Below, one piece after another: positions 39,481 to 50,990 of a stretch of 64,000 nt of DNA (position 1 is the first letter of the stretch; each line of letters opens with the position of its first letter). The stretch is taken from the NCBI RefSeq assembly GCF_964656455.1, contig NC_135720.1, forward strand, positions 54,834,598 to 54,898,597, written 5' to 3'. The notes under the pieces are model-generated. The model had not been told where the DNA came from and made no database searches. It saw only the letters and a program-made list of their open reading frames with translations. A program made the position numbers and the translations under genes. Source of the DNA: Halichoerus grypus. Lineage: Eukaryota; Chordata; Mammalia; Carnivora; Phocidae.

Positions 39481-39725
39481 TTTACAGTAAAGTACAATGC
39501 TACTTATGTAACAAAGATACTCTTTTTAAGTAATAATTATCAGTAAAACATTTATGCAATCACTCTCTCATGAGCATTCATGAGATATTCACATCCTACA
39601 ATCACTGCTGCGCAAGGTGGAATACTTAATACTACTGAATTGGACATTTAAAAATGGTTAAGATGGTAAATTGTGTGTTTCTTACCATAATAAAAAAGAA
39701 AAAGCAGCAGGAATCATAGTAGACA

Positions 39726-39727
<2 letters not shown>

Positions 39728-39761
<34 letters not shown>
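39728..39761. repeat. (CA)n microsatellite
   Basis: About 17 uninterrupted CA units, ending in cccaccc. Confidence 0.97.
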
Positions 39762-39763
<2 letters not shown>

Positions 39764-40366
39764 ACCCAAAGAAAAAGAAAAAGAAAGGAAAAGTGAATCA
39801 TCCAGGTGTAGAGTGGAAATGAAAATGAGTTTAATTGTCAGACTGGTCAATTTATAGAACACAACAGTTTTATCAAATTGTTTTCATAGTACGCTAATAC
39901 TGTATACATAGTTTGATAAATCTACATTCACATTTTAGATATTTGGTACTTGTATAACCTGGCTTTGATTGTCCTTTTCAAATACTTCAAAATGATTAGG
40001 AAAATATTGTAGGAAAATTCTAAAATGGTTTTTCCAAAAGGGTTTGAACATTTTTGTTTTCAGGCCACTTTTCATGGACTACGTGAAGTATGTGTCTTGA
40101 CTCACATGCTTGCACACTCCATGTTAGCTAATGCAGGGTGATTCCTTATGAGGACAGGACTCACCTTTCCTCATTAATATTTAAACTGACTTTATTCACC
40201 ATCTGTATTGTCTTAAGTTCCGTATTTATAATCACCGATATCTGAAGGTTATGTTCAGATAGGTGTAGATACTGCCTAAATGGCCTTTTAGCCATTCTTT
40301 TAATTGAATGATCATACAAATCATGAAAAATCTCGAAAAGTCATCATAAATGCCAACGCTATATGT

Positions 40367-40372
40367 TTTATT
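40367..40372 (-). terminator. LIN28B: Probable LIN28B polyadenylation signal
   Basis: tttatt on + is AATAAA on -, at about 4.49 kb from the stop. It was chosen because of the UTR length known for the gene. The signal at 40575-40580 is an alternative. Confidence 0.5.
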
Positions 40373-40614
40373 TTTTAATCAAGTAGTTTTTTAAACCTCA
40401 AAATATCCATAATTGACAGGATAAGACATTAGGCATGAAATGAGAATATAAAATCCATGGTCTGCAGAAAAGCAAACAGTACTCTAGTCCATCCAGATGA
40501 CTGTACATGAGTGAAATGCCATTCCGAACATCTACTCCTTTTTTGTCCTTTAAAAACATACAGTTCAAGTGTTTTTTATTTTCACTTGTAAACAACATGA
40601 GCCAAAATGGACAA

Positions 40615-40621
40615 TGAGGTA
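40615..40621 (-). promoter_or_regulatory. LIN28B: Weak let-7 site (7mer-A1)
   Basis: On the transcript strand TACCTCA, which pairs with let-7 seed positions 2-7 and has A opposite position 1. It is the most distal candidate. Confidence 0.35.
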
Positions 40622-40805
40622 ATCTAATTACTACACAGGATAATTTAAAAACACTAGATAAAACACCATATTAAAGACATACAGAAATCAGTGTTCACTT
40701 TGGTCTCTAGTATGGTTAGAGTTGTTAATACCAAAAAGCAACACGTACTAATTAAAGCCAGCTTGGTGGTGGGTGCCCGTGGTTGACAGATACTAAGTAA
40801 TTCAA

Positions 40806-40812
40806 GAGGTAG
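40806..40812 (-). promoter_or_regulatory. LIN28B: let-7 seed site (7mer-m8)
   Basis: CTACCTC on the LIN28B strand, pairing with let-7 positions 2-8. Confidence 0.6.
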
Positions 40813-42258
40813 TCAACACCAACATTTTCAAGCTGGTAACACAAGTGTTAAGCCACAGATGTATTAAATATTGTAATAGTTTCTCACGGTACAGTACTTT
40901 ACCATAACTTCGCAGCTTTGTTCCACACATAAAATTTAAGAACGATTCACAGGTCCACCTCTCACTCTAACTGAACAACTATGACACAGATCACACAACC
41001 ACCACATCTTAAAGAGGCTGCTGACAGCCATGTAAGACAGAACTTGATGCTCTTCACGAGTTGTTCTTTTCTAAAACAAATAAATCTCATTAAGACATCT
41101 AGAAAATTAAAGTCAGTGCGGCTGCACTTGTACACACTTTCCCAAATTTTATAACCAAAGGGGAAACACACATATATATTTTATGATAAACATTTCTTAG
41201 AGAAAACAGATAAATTAATTTAAATTAACTTTAAGACTTAATGAGATTTCCCATGTCCTGTATAATTCATCTTACAGTGAATGTTACAAAGTCTATTAAC
41301 ACTTATGGGCTTCTATTCACAAACTAAATACAACTAGCAGTAACTTGGGGCCACTCTGGTGCAAAATAAAACTGGGCCAGAATGTTTTAGAATATTGGCA
41401 TTAAAACATCCTATGTGTATAGATGGATCGATGTTAATAACATGGTGTTTCTTGATCTTTTTCCCTACATTGCACGCCAAACTTCCAAGTTATAAGCAGG
41501 TAAAAATCTTTTAAAATGTTTCAGTTGTAAAAAATACATCCAAAGTCTTCTAGTAAAGACTGGAAATGCAAGTATAAAAAGGTTTCTACTATAATCTGCC
41601 ATGTAGTAATAAATAGCTCCCAGGGCTAAGAGACTGGTAGCGCATCTTTCTTAGGAATTACATTTGTGTTGACATGGGGGTGAGATCAAGGGGCAACTAA
41701 TTCACAGACCTCCTGCCCAACCCATTAGTAACCCCTGTAAACTGATGCTTCACACAGACCCTTCTCCTCAGTAGCTAGAAATGGCATTGCACGTTTACTC
41801 TATGTTCACTCCTTGGCAAGCCAGCGCTAGTTAGTTATGTGCCTACGGCAATAATGCTGAACTATGCTTGGCCTCAGGGCAGCACAGACACAAAAATGGA
41901 GATTGGCATCCTTTATACTTTTGCCCAGCATAAATACACTCATACACCAACCTCTTCTCCTGCTACCCCTTCCTGCCCTTGACCTCTGGGCAAAGCAGCT
42001 ATTTCCAAGATCGCCTCTGGGTTTTGTTTTGCTTAAGTGGAAGGGTGCCCATAAGTCTTTAAATTAAATACATGATAACTTTAAAGAAATGCTTGGAGAC
42101 TTTGCTAACTAAGTGAGATGCATCATTATTCACAAGTGTTTGTTAGAAACATATAGTTGTGAATTGCTATCTATAATATAGATTAAAAGGTTCTGTACCA
42201 GAGAATTATCAGCCACTGTAAGGCTGGAGCAGCATAAAGGTGTGCTATGCATCAACTA

Positions 42259-42266
42259 TGAGGTAG
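42259..42266 (-). promoter_or_regulatory. LIN28B: let-7 seed site (8mer)
   Basis: CTACCTCA on the LIN28B strand, the full 8mer match (seed 2-8 plus A). Confidence 0.7.
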
Positions 42267-42431
42267 CCTTTTGCTGTAAACAGAATATTTCACCCATGTA
42301 AATGGACATGTGCTCACATCAGTGATATTCACATATGCAAGGAGTTTGGGAATTTTGCTTTAGCGTACTTTTCACGGGAAATAAAAATAGGAAAACTGGT
42401 ATCTGATATTTGGAAACTTTGATCAAACTCA

Positions 42432-42438
42432 GAGGTAG
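42432..42438 (-). promoter_or_regulatory. LIN28B: let-7 seed site (7mer-m8)
   Basis: CTACCTC on the LIN28B strand, about 170 nt from the 8mer at 42259. Confidence 0.6.
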
Positions 42439-44808
42439 TTATGACTAACATCAGTACATAATACTTATATAAAGGTCTAAGTTATTTGGTTTGTTTTGAG
42501 TAAGCAGGACTGTAGACTATTCTGTAAAGAAACAACAACAACATTATATGGTATGTTCCCTGAGCAAAGTTCTTTGTCCTGAGTATGTTATGTAATAGTG
42601 ATAATATTTTTATATAAAAAATAAACCCAGCTTTTAATCATAAGATAGGTTTGGTATGTGCTCTTAGTTCAGTCTGGTAAGATGCTTAAAATGATTTTAA
42701 ATTGCACCCGTAAGGTCCAGTTATAAAATGCTTTTTTTTTTTTTAACCATGATCTTAGCTCTGAACTTTTTATATGTAAACAGGGAATGTCCAATTCTCA
42801 AGTCCATAATTTCCTATGTCTATAAGGTCAAGGAACTTTGGTTTGAATTTTCAAAGTGACTTATTACGTTTTGCATTTTTACCGTTAACCTGCTTATTTT
42901 GCCTGCTAAAAATTAAGCAATGCCACTTTGATTTGTCTACATAATTTAAATAAGCTTACAATCCTCACATAAGGCAAGGAAGTACTTCTCTACAGCTATA
43001 TATCACATTCAATATCGTCAAAGGTAAGCTTTGCATCACAGCACACGGATATTTCAGAATACACCATGGAGAGTCTCACAAACACTGTCCCGGAATTCAA
43101 GCTGAGCGGTAAAGGACTGGCGGCCCAGCCTGAGGCATTTCCTCCTGATGTGGGCTTGCTCAAACAGCAGGAACTGTCTAATACCCCCCAAGGCAGGACA
43201 AGTTGGGGAGGGAGCAGAAGCTGCCCAGCAGAATAGGTCTCATTTGACTCATGCTCTTCTCTTCTTTTGATTATCTGAGCTTACACCAACAGGCTCATAC
43301 GAAACCTTGCTTATTGCCAATGTTAAGCATTTTAACTAATTGGTACCTTCTTGGAGATGTTTCAGAAATTTACCCATAACATCTAGAAACCAGGAGGACA
43401 CCAACTTTTTCTTTAAATGACTGAAACCCAAAGGGACCAATACGAGGACAGGTCCCAGGTTTACTCACATAACTGAGGACCAACCTGAAAAGCATCTCTA
43501 ACCCCATTACTGAATGTCCGTCCTAAATCCACCATGTCGGTTACTTCAGCATGAGTAATGAAGGGAACCTCCAACAAATTCATCTTAATGTATGAAATTC
43601 CTGTCGCTCTCTGGTGGGAGAGGCTGGGCACCTCCGCCGCAGGCCCATCACTCCAGCTGCCTGCCACCACTGCCACCAAACGCTGCACTTTTCAATATCC
43701 TTCACAGGGCAAACGTATTGGGCAATTATGAACATGCACTTAATTTTCATTCTCAACCCCAGTATTTTATTCTTACCTGTGCTGTTTTTAGAAACAAGTC
43801 AGATGACTCTCTAGGGGGGAAAAAAACAGCCACCAAAAAAATACACCAAACGACTGGAGCTTTCCTCCAAAGTCTTCAGTAGTAAACAAGGAGGCCCCCT
43901 GCTCGAAGGGATGGTTTGGACTGACTTCGTCAAGGGAAGCTGCTGTTGCCACAATCCCTTCAAAACTTCACAACATGTAAAAGATTATAATGAGCTGGTA
44001 TCAAAATACCACTGAAAACAATCAAGTCACTACATTTATACATTGCCCTCCCCCTTCATTTTTCTGAATAGGCATCTAATTTACAATCAAAACTTACGAA
44101 TTAAAAACATGGAAATATCGGCACAGAAATTACACATTCATTGTCTTTTTCTGGAGTTATGTATCCCAGATTCAAAAAAGCTTATAGCAGTCAGAGGCAT
44201 GTGGAGTTAAGGTACTGCCTTCAAAGGGGGTTGGGGTAAGGGGGAAACACCCTATAGATATCAAGAGAAAGAGGCAATCCCAAACTTGGGAGAACTGATG
44301 ACTTAAAACCTTTAGTACCATATGATTGGCAGCTCTGAGATCTGAAGTAGCCTTTGGTTCACACAAAAGGTAACAGTCATGTTTTTATTTTTATGTAATA
44401 TAAAGGGAGTGGTATTTCAAGAAAAAAAGACTCCAGGGGTTATCTTTGAAACCATCTAAAATGCTTCCTATGGGTTTTCAATTCTTGGGGACGTCCAATT
44501 CCGTGAGGGAGGGTGTGTGCTTGTATCTGTAGACACACACACAGAAAGACAAATCCGCGTTAGAGATGTGTCTACAGTCCTATACCGACGCCTCGACACA
44601 CACACACGCTCAGGCTCTCTCCCTCTCACACATGCACATACAGATACACATAGTATTTCATTCTCTGGATAACATAAAACATGACACCCTGCTCGAATGT
44701 AATTTGCTTAGAGTGATTTGTCTGTTTAAAAAAATTCACAGTTCCTCAACAGTAGTTAAAAATCCCCAGTCAGCTGCTGCTGTGAAATACTGCTCCCCTG
44801 TACTTGCA

Positions 44809-44816
44809 TGAGGTAG
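44809..44816 (-). promoter_or_regulatory. LIN28B: let-7 seed site (8mer), 44 nt after the stop
   Basis: CTACCTCA on the LIN28B strand, just downstream of the stop codon, beyond the roughly 15-nt ribosome shadow that disables sites close to a stop. LIN28B blocks let-7 maturation and let-7 represses LIN28B, so these sites are the known feedback arm. Confidence 0.7.
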
Positions 44817-44859
44817 ACTTCCCAACCGGGGAAAGAAAACGATACATTAGGAAGAAGCG

Positions 44860-45229
44860 TTATGTCTTTTTCCTTTTTTGAACAGAAGGCCCCTTTTTGC
44901 TTGGTTCTTCCGGCGCCGCGGAGGACTTCGCCGAGGAAGCTTCTTGAGATGACCTGCCCGGCCATTCTGAGATCTCGAACCTCGCCTCCTGCGGAAACGG
45001 CGGTGACGTGCAGCCCTGCCCTCCGCCCAGCTCTCGAGGAAAGGTCGAAGTGCACGGCGGGGCTTCCGCTTCCTGTCGTCCCTGAGAACTGGCGGGCGGC
45101 TGCGCCACAGTCTTATGTGGGCAGTTGGCCACCATGTGCGCGATGCTCTGACAGTAATGGCACTTCTTTGGCTGAGGAGGTAGACTACATTCCTTAGCAT
45201 GATGATCAAGGCCACCACAATTGTAGCAT
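44860..45229 (-). CDS. LIN28B: LIN28B last coding exon: two CCHC zinc knuckles and basic C-terminus
   Basis: LIN28B binds let-7 precursors and blocks their processing; the cold-shock domain (upstream exons, not here) and the two zinc knuckles do the binding. The - strand exon follows the acceptor ttcttgttgcag, starts at 45229 and ends with the stop at 44860-44862. It encodes residues 129-250 if the protein is 250 long as in human. Knuckle 1 is CYNCGGLDHHAKEC (C129, C132, H137, C142). Knuckle 2 is CHYCQSIAHMVANC (C151, C154, H159, C164), which binds the GGAG motif in the family. The tail runs HKTVAQPPASSQGRQEAEAP and ends GPSVQKRKKT, a lysine/arginine-rich nuclear localisation signal. LIN28A is excluded because it is shorter and lacks this long tail. 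The frame is intact and codons contain many CpGs in the tail. Confidence 0.97.
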
Positions 45230-45337
45230 CTGCAACAAGAATAATGGAAACGTCTCAGAAGCGGGGAGCATGTGTCATAAAATGCGTTCTAAATCAAAAA
45301 AATATATACAAGTTGTCAATGAGATCAGCCTATTTTA

Positions 45338-45531
45338 TTTATTTTTTTTAAACATTTTATTTTTGACAGAGAGAGAGAGAGCACAAGCATGGGAAGCAGC
45401 AGGCACAGGGAGAGGAAGAAGCAAGCTCCCCGCTGAGCAGGGAGCCCGATGTGGTGCTCGATCCCAGGACCCTGGGATCACGACCTGAGCGGAAAGCAGA
45501 CGCTTAACCGTCTGAGCCACCCAGGCGCCCC
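45338..45531 (-). mobile_element. Can-SINE
   Basis: T-rich tail, (ga)n, 'agctccccgctgagcaggga' and the head 'gagccacccaggcgcccc'. A target duplication gagatcagcctatttta lies at 45321-45337 and 45532-45548. It lies 109 bp upstream of the LIN28B acceptor. Confidence 0.95.
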
Positions 45532-45582
45532 GAGATCAGCCTATTTTAATGTGTCCTCTTAATAAGTATGTAATGCTATCTT

Positions 45583-45767
45583 TTTTTTAAGATTTTATTT
45601 ATTTGTCAGAGAGAGCGAGCGAGCACAAGCAGGGGGGAGCGGCAGGCAGAGGGAGAAGCAGGCTCCCCGCAGAGCAGGGAGCCTGATGCGGGGCTCGATC
45701 CCAGGACCCCGGGATCATGACCTGAGCCGAAGCAGACGCTGAACCGACGGAGCCACCCAGGCGCCCC
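45583..45767 (-). mobile_element. Can-SINE
   Basis: T-tail, 'gagagcgagcgagcacaagc', 'gctccccgcagagcagggag' and the head 'gagccacccaggcgcccc'. A target repeat ...taatgctatyttt lies at about 45570 and 45769. Confidence 0.95.
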
Positions 45768-45963
45768 TATAATGCTATTTTTAATCAAAGTTGCTTCTAA
45801 GCCCGTCTTCACCAAAATGCTCTAACAAAGTGATAAAGCTAGCTGTGCTAAACACAACAGTAAATGAAAAACAAGAGTACTAAAGCACGAAACACTAGTC
45901 ACTTCCATATAGAAATGACTTTTTTTTCAGACTTGACAGGTTCTTTTAAGAGAACAGTGTAGT

Positions 45964-45978
45964 CCACTAGAGGGCAGC
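45964..45978 (+). promoter_or_regulatory. CTCF-like motif, + orientation
   Basis: CCACTAGAGGGCAGC fits every position of the CTCF core CCASYAGRKGGCRS. It is in the LIN28B last intron, 735 bp upstream of the last exon. Confidence 0.6.
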
Positions 45979-46834
45979 CGGTGTCCAACAAAAAACAACC
46001 AGCGAGCTTTAAAAAGAAGTCAGTTAAAAAATAAAGCTGTTGACACATAGTAGGCACGGGCAATGCACTCCGCAATTAAGAAAATTGTAGACCAAATTAA
46101 ATTTCATTTCTTTAACATCTCTTTGCGTGTTAATTACGTTGACTGTGGAAACCAGTTGAACTGGAAAATTTTTTTCCTTTGTACAAATTAAGTAATGAAG
46201 TGCAATTTGATATATAAGAAGTCAGATGTCTACGGTGAGTGATATCTGGCAAATTACCAAGTAATTTTAGAGCAATATAGTAAGTATCTGAATCAGAAGA
46301 AACTATAAAAAGCTTCTAAATACTTAGATTGGGTTAATAAAGGTAGCATCAAGTTCAATGATGGGAAGAATTTACTTTCTTTTCCCTCTGTAAGAGATTA
46401 GTTCTCCTTTCGGGTAAATTCTTCTAAATTGAAATAAACATAAATCTACCCTTAATATTTGAATACACACTGGGGGCTGGCTTTGTATGAGATGTCTGAA
46501 AATCTTAGTTTCTAAAAGCTGAACAAGTAAATTATTTGGGAATGATGTATTTGCTCAATTTCAGTCAGATTTTCTTTGAAAATTTTACATTCAAAACAAG
46601 TGGAGAAAATAATACTGTATATACTTACAAAGGTTTTTAATTTACTTGTTGAGTACAGAATTTGCTTGTTTTGTCTCCAAATGAAATGTTTTAAGAGCTA
46701 TTTCAAATTTATTTTAAAATACATTTATGACTCCATAATTCTTAATATGAAACTCAGACGATAGGTCACAACATTTTTTAAAAAGATAGCAAATAAGTGG
46801 TAACAGTGAGCATCAACTTAAGACTATAATGACA

Positions 46835-46921
46835 GTCTACGGCCATACCACCCTGAACGCGCCCGATCTCGTCTGATCTCGGAAACTAAGCAGGGTCGGG
46901 CCTGGTTAGTACTTGGATGGG
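46835..46921 (+). pseudogene. 5S rRNA retropseudogene, 3'-truncated and tailless
   Basis: It matches nucleotides 1-87 of mammalian 5S rRNA from gtctacggccatacc to ttggatggg with a single difference (G51 to A at 46885), and then stops. The last 34 nt of 5S are missing. A perfect 15-bp target duplication aagactataatgaca lies at 46820-46834 and 46922-46936. The insertion target TT|AAGA fits the L1 endonuclease preference. There is no A-tail between the body and the duplication. The internal promoter is only partly kept (the C-box region lies near nt 80-97), so it is unlikely to be expressed. Confidence 0.95.
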
Positions 46922-46960
46922 AAGACTATAATGACAAAAAATAATTATAATTAATTACAT

Positions 46961-46979
46961 TTGTGTGTGTGTGTGTGTG
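46961..46979. repeat. (TG)n microsatellite
   Basis: About nine TG units, followed by (ga)n purine-rich sequence to 47001. Confidence 0.9.
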
Positions 46980-49711
46980 AAAGAGAGAGAGGGAGAGAGA
47001 GAATAGCAAGCTTAACAACTTATACTACCATGTATTTCAAGACAAACGACTAAGCTACTACTAACATACTGAGCAGTTAGTATTCTATTTTCTGGGTCAA
47101 GGTATGAAGAGTGTTTTGTTGTTGTGTTGTGTTTTGTTTTGTTTTTACCTGGCAGAAACTAGGGTAAATATGGCCTATTTCTTAAGTTACCAATATTACC
47201 TTACAGATTTTAGAATTAAATGGATTCACAAAATGGGCTTTTATTCTTTGCAATAATTAACAAGTATTTATCCCAGGGAAAAGGAATGCATCATATTTTC
47301 AAAAATTTAAGGGAAGAACGAAGAAACCACTTTTTCTGATTATTTATTGTGCAATTACATACCTTAATATAATAAATTAATGAAATAATATTACAATCCA
47401 GATTCAATACTGTTTCAGCCATGTGTTCTAAGAGATAATGCAAAATTAAAGAACAATACAAATTACCAACAAATGATTGAAATTTGGGTCCCCCAAATAA
47501 CACACTCAAAAATGGCATCTTTGAAAAATATAACCATATTACTTATCATAATGTTTTCCCACATAGTTCTCTTCTACAATGGAATAAGTGAATTCTTAAA
47601 TTAAATTTGCACATCTATAAAATATCTCCTTTTGAATTAAATTCACTTCCTTGAGGATAACATCCACTCAGGAGCTCATTGTCAAAGAGGAGAAAATAGG
47701 TTAAAGCCTACAGTAATAGAACAAGCTCTCCTGCGGACACATCAATTTCATCCGTCACTGTGGTATGCGCTGTGTTATCCAATTCAGGGATCCATTTTGC
47801 CCACTCATTTACCAAGGGCCTCATGTCAGGATTCCACTTTTACAAATGGGGTCTTCCATCATATTCTGTACGTGCACTTACCATTACATTTGGGTTTTAA
47901 ATGTTATTTTTAAGGACACTGTATAATTTTTTGTTTCCTTGCATTTTGATCTACTCCTTTAATTCACTCTCCTAGCTTTTCAGATATGTGCTATCATTAG
48001 GCCAGACTGTCTTCCACACTGAAAAGATTTGCATTTAGTGGATATGTGCTTAGTCTTAAAAGGGGAGGAGTGGTATTTATTCTCCTCTTCTATTTAATCA
48101 TTCAGCGTCAATCACGCTTACCAAGAGTGCAGATCACACCCCATTATGAAACCCTGTCCTTCCCCAGGGACTGACACCAAAATGGAAATGCTAAGCTACC
48201 TTTCAGCCCACAAATGATACCACACCACACACTCCGTACAAGCTCTATGTGGTACTTGTCTCCTTTGTTCAGTGTCCACACCTCTCCCAATCAGCTAGCT
48301 TTTGTTAGTTTGAATGAATTTTACATTTGATGTGAGCATAAAAATGGCATGTGTGCCCTTGTATAGTTACATGCTTAAGAAATATAAGGACCCAGACTCA
48401 CAGGCAAAAGACTACACATGAAAAAAACTATAATCATACTTCATTATACATTCCTATAGCCAACCATAAAAAGTAAAATCGTTCATGGTAAGTATTTTAT
48501 AAAATGATGAACCAATGGCACAAAGGATATTTTCTCACCTATTAAAGTAAAATAAAAATGTTCAGATTAGTCTCAGAATTTTATCAAGTTCTTTGTAAGA
48601 TTATAAATACTTTAATTCTAATGAATTAGCACATTCTACAGATATTACTTATTTAAGATGCTTTTGAAGATGGAAAATAAGAATTAAATTGGAGCCAATT
48701 TTTTAAAAGATTATCAAAATAAAATGAACATTTTTAAATGAAATGAGAATGCCAACAATACATATAGTAGGATAGAAGCACCTAAAATGGCAAAATAAAT
48801 AAAAGCAAATCCTAAATTTAGGGCTTTAGAACTATGTAATTATGTAATGAAATAAGTAATTAGGGGGTCTTAATAAACTAAGCCCAAACAACGACATTAG
48901 TTAAGAAGTTAAACATATACAAAGTTCTGAGGATTCCAAAACAAAAATGAAAATTCTCATTCTGAAATCAGATTTTAGATCTGCTGTGACCCTTCTAAAA
49001 ATTCTCATTTTTGAGGTCCAAGTCGCAGAATAACCAAATTATATTTTCAAATGATAGTAGTAACAATGGTTAGGACTGAGCTCAATTGAAAACCACTAGA
49101 TTAGAATACGGACGTTAATTTTTTAATGATACTTGAATGATTTAGATGAAAGAATTAATCAATTGTATGTTCCACCTGGATCCGAAAAGTGATAATAAGT
49201 TGGGGAGAGGGGTGGTACTTCACGGAGAGTCAGCTTTGCCTGTCTAAAAGTGTAATGGAAAAAATAGAGGTTAGGTATTTGAAAGTGTTAACTTTTTAAG
49301 AATTTATATGGGAAATTAAATCTACATTCTGGGGAGGTTGAAGGCACATTAAGGATAAGTGTACAGAGATCTGTAAGTTTCTCAAGAACAAATACTGAGA
49401 CAACAGTGAGTCAAGTATTATCAAGTATCAAAGTATGTAGTACCTAGAAAATAGGAAAAAGAAGTGCAAGCTATGGGCAGGAAGAAGGGGTGAAAACAGA
49501 AAAGAGGACATAAAAATCCATGGAAAAGAAAGATGTGAAAAACAATCAAGTTTCCAAATGGGAGAACAGAAAAGTCAAAGATTGGAAAGAATTCCAGAAA
49601 CCAATTTGGAGAAAGGATAACTGACTCTTTGAAGAAATTGTTTATTAATCCTGATACAGTCCAACTAAAATCCAGAAATGATACTAATGACATTCAAGTC
49701 TATAGCTTTTT

Positions 49712-49917
49712 ATTTTATTTTTAAAGATTTATTTATTTATTTTAGAGAGAGAGTGTGAGTAGGGAGAGGGGCAGAGGAAGAGGGAGAGAGAATCCTCAAG
49801 CAGACTCCCTGCTAAGTGCAGAGCCCCAAGGGGGGCTCGATCTCCTAACCCTGAGATCATGACCTGAGCCAAAACCAAGAGTCAGACGCTTAACCGACTG
49901 AGTCACCCAGGAGCCCC
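49712..49917 (-). mobile_element. Can-SINE, older type
   Basis: T-rich tail, 'agagagagtgtgagtaggga', 'aaaccaagagtcagacgctt' and the head 'gagtcacccaggagcccc'. The extra 'aaaccaagagtc' segment marks an older subfamily. The target repeats agt(c)tatagytttt are imperfect. Confidence 0.9.
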
Positions 49918-50699
49918 AGTATAGTTTTCGATTTTAATATGTCTGACGCTGGTTATCTAATCCAATCGTCTGCCAATCAATCCAACACCTGGGAGTGTCA
50001 GATGCCAGTGTGGGAGTGGGAGGGAGGTGGATGGCAGAAATGCCATCAAAGAACCCAAGAGAGCTAAAGAAAAGGAACAGATCCAGAGTACTTTCGATGA
50101 GAGCAATCTCCCACCCCGTACCTCCTGAGGGTCATAGAGTCTTCCAGAAGGCCCCATTTTGTTTTGATAGCGCCCACACATTCTAAATTTACACCTGGGT
50201 ATAGTTTACTCACTTCACAGGATCTGCCCCAACATACCAAGAGGAGAGTTAGAAAACTTGGATGAATCACAGAGTTGGAAAAGCCTTTTAATAGTGCACA
50301 CATTTTCAGATCTCTATCAAAGCAACCTATTCTTTATATGGATCTGTTTCTTGTATTTCATTCTTCTTAAATCGACTCTTAAGACTGTAAGCCAATTCAG
50401 CAATAAAACATTTTAGTAAGGTTAATTTTTATATATTTTTCTTAAGTACACTGGTAAAAACATTGAGTTTTTAAAAATACTGGCTAGCAGTGATTTATGA
50501 TTTTAAAAATGTTTCTTATGGAACAAATATATATTTAACACCAAAAAAAAAAGTATTTGTATCTTTTGAAATACAGAAGCCAGTATCCCCCTAAATTACC
50601 TTAATTCATGTAAAAAATAAAATGAGCTATACAGAGTGGGGCTGAACATGCTGTTAACAGATTTAAAATAATAATAGAAATAATAAGAGGTTTAATTCA

Positions 50700-50840
50700 T
50701 AAAAAGCTTATTATGTTCCAGACACTGAGCAGAAGGTTTCTAATGTGTTACATAATTTAATCCTCCCCCAAGCCCTATAAAGTAGGTACTACAACATCTC
50801 CTTTGTGTTGATGAAGAAACTAAAACTTGAGTTTACAAAG
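50700..50840 (+). repeat. MIR
   Basis: The phrases 'ttattatgttccagacactg', 'cataatttaatcctccccca', 'taaagtaggtactacaacat' and 'gatgaagaaactaaaacttg' follow MIR end to end. Confidence 0.8.
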
Positions 50841-50969
50841 AAGGAAATTTTAATTGAAAATAATAAATTTTCTTTGCATTTTCATTATATGAAAAATTAT
50901 ACCCAACAATATTGATGTAAATTTTATCACATGTTAAGTCTAAAAAATTGAGTCCTGAATTTAAAACAG

Positions 50970-50990
50970 CAACACACACACACACACAAA
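50970..50990. repeat. (CA)n microsatellite
   Basis: About nine CA units. Confidence 0.9.

Larger units (their letters stand above)
26131..40349. other. Intergenic DNA between convergent BVES and LIN28B
   Basis: About 14 kb with no recognisable coding exon. The block 26770-28650 is packed with seven Can-SINEs, and further SINEs lie at 30740, 32865 and 36171. Old DNA transposon, MIR and L1 fragments are listed separately. The stretches 28650-29600, 34110-36150 and 36500-37850 hold nothing I can assign apart from one CTCF-like motif. Confidence 0.8.
40350..44859 (-). other. LIN28B: LIN28B 3' UTR
   Basis: It extends from the stop codon at 44860 towards lower coordinates, about 4.5 kb, to just past a - strand AATAAA at 40367-40372; this length agrees with the long human LIN28B 3' UTR. 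It has no Can-SINE. Four let-7 seed matches lie in it (44809-44816, 42432-42438, 42259-42266 and 40806-40812), plus a weaker 7mer-A1 at 40615-40621. Other - strand AATAAA hexamers (for example 40575-40580) could give alternative ends. The distal boundary is inferred. Confidence 0.7.

Noticed and set aside
44847..45218. 123-residue - strand ORF, with + strand and other-frame ORFs over the LIN28B exon
   Set aside because: These are out-of-frame shadows of the LIN28B reading frame, produced by GC-rich coding sequence.
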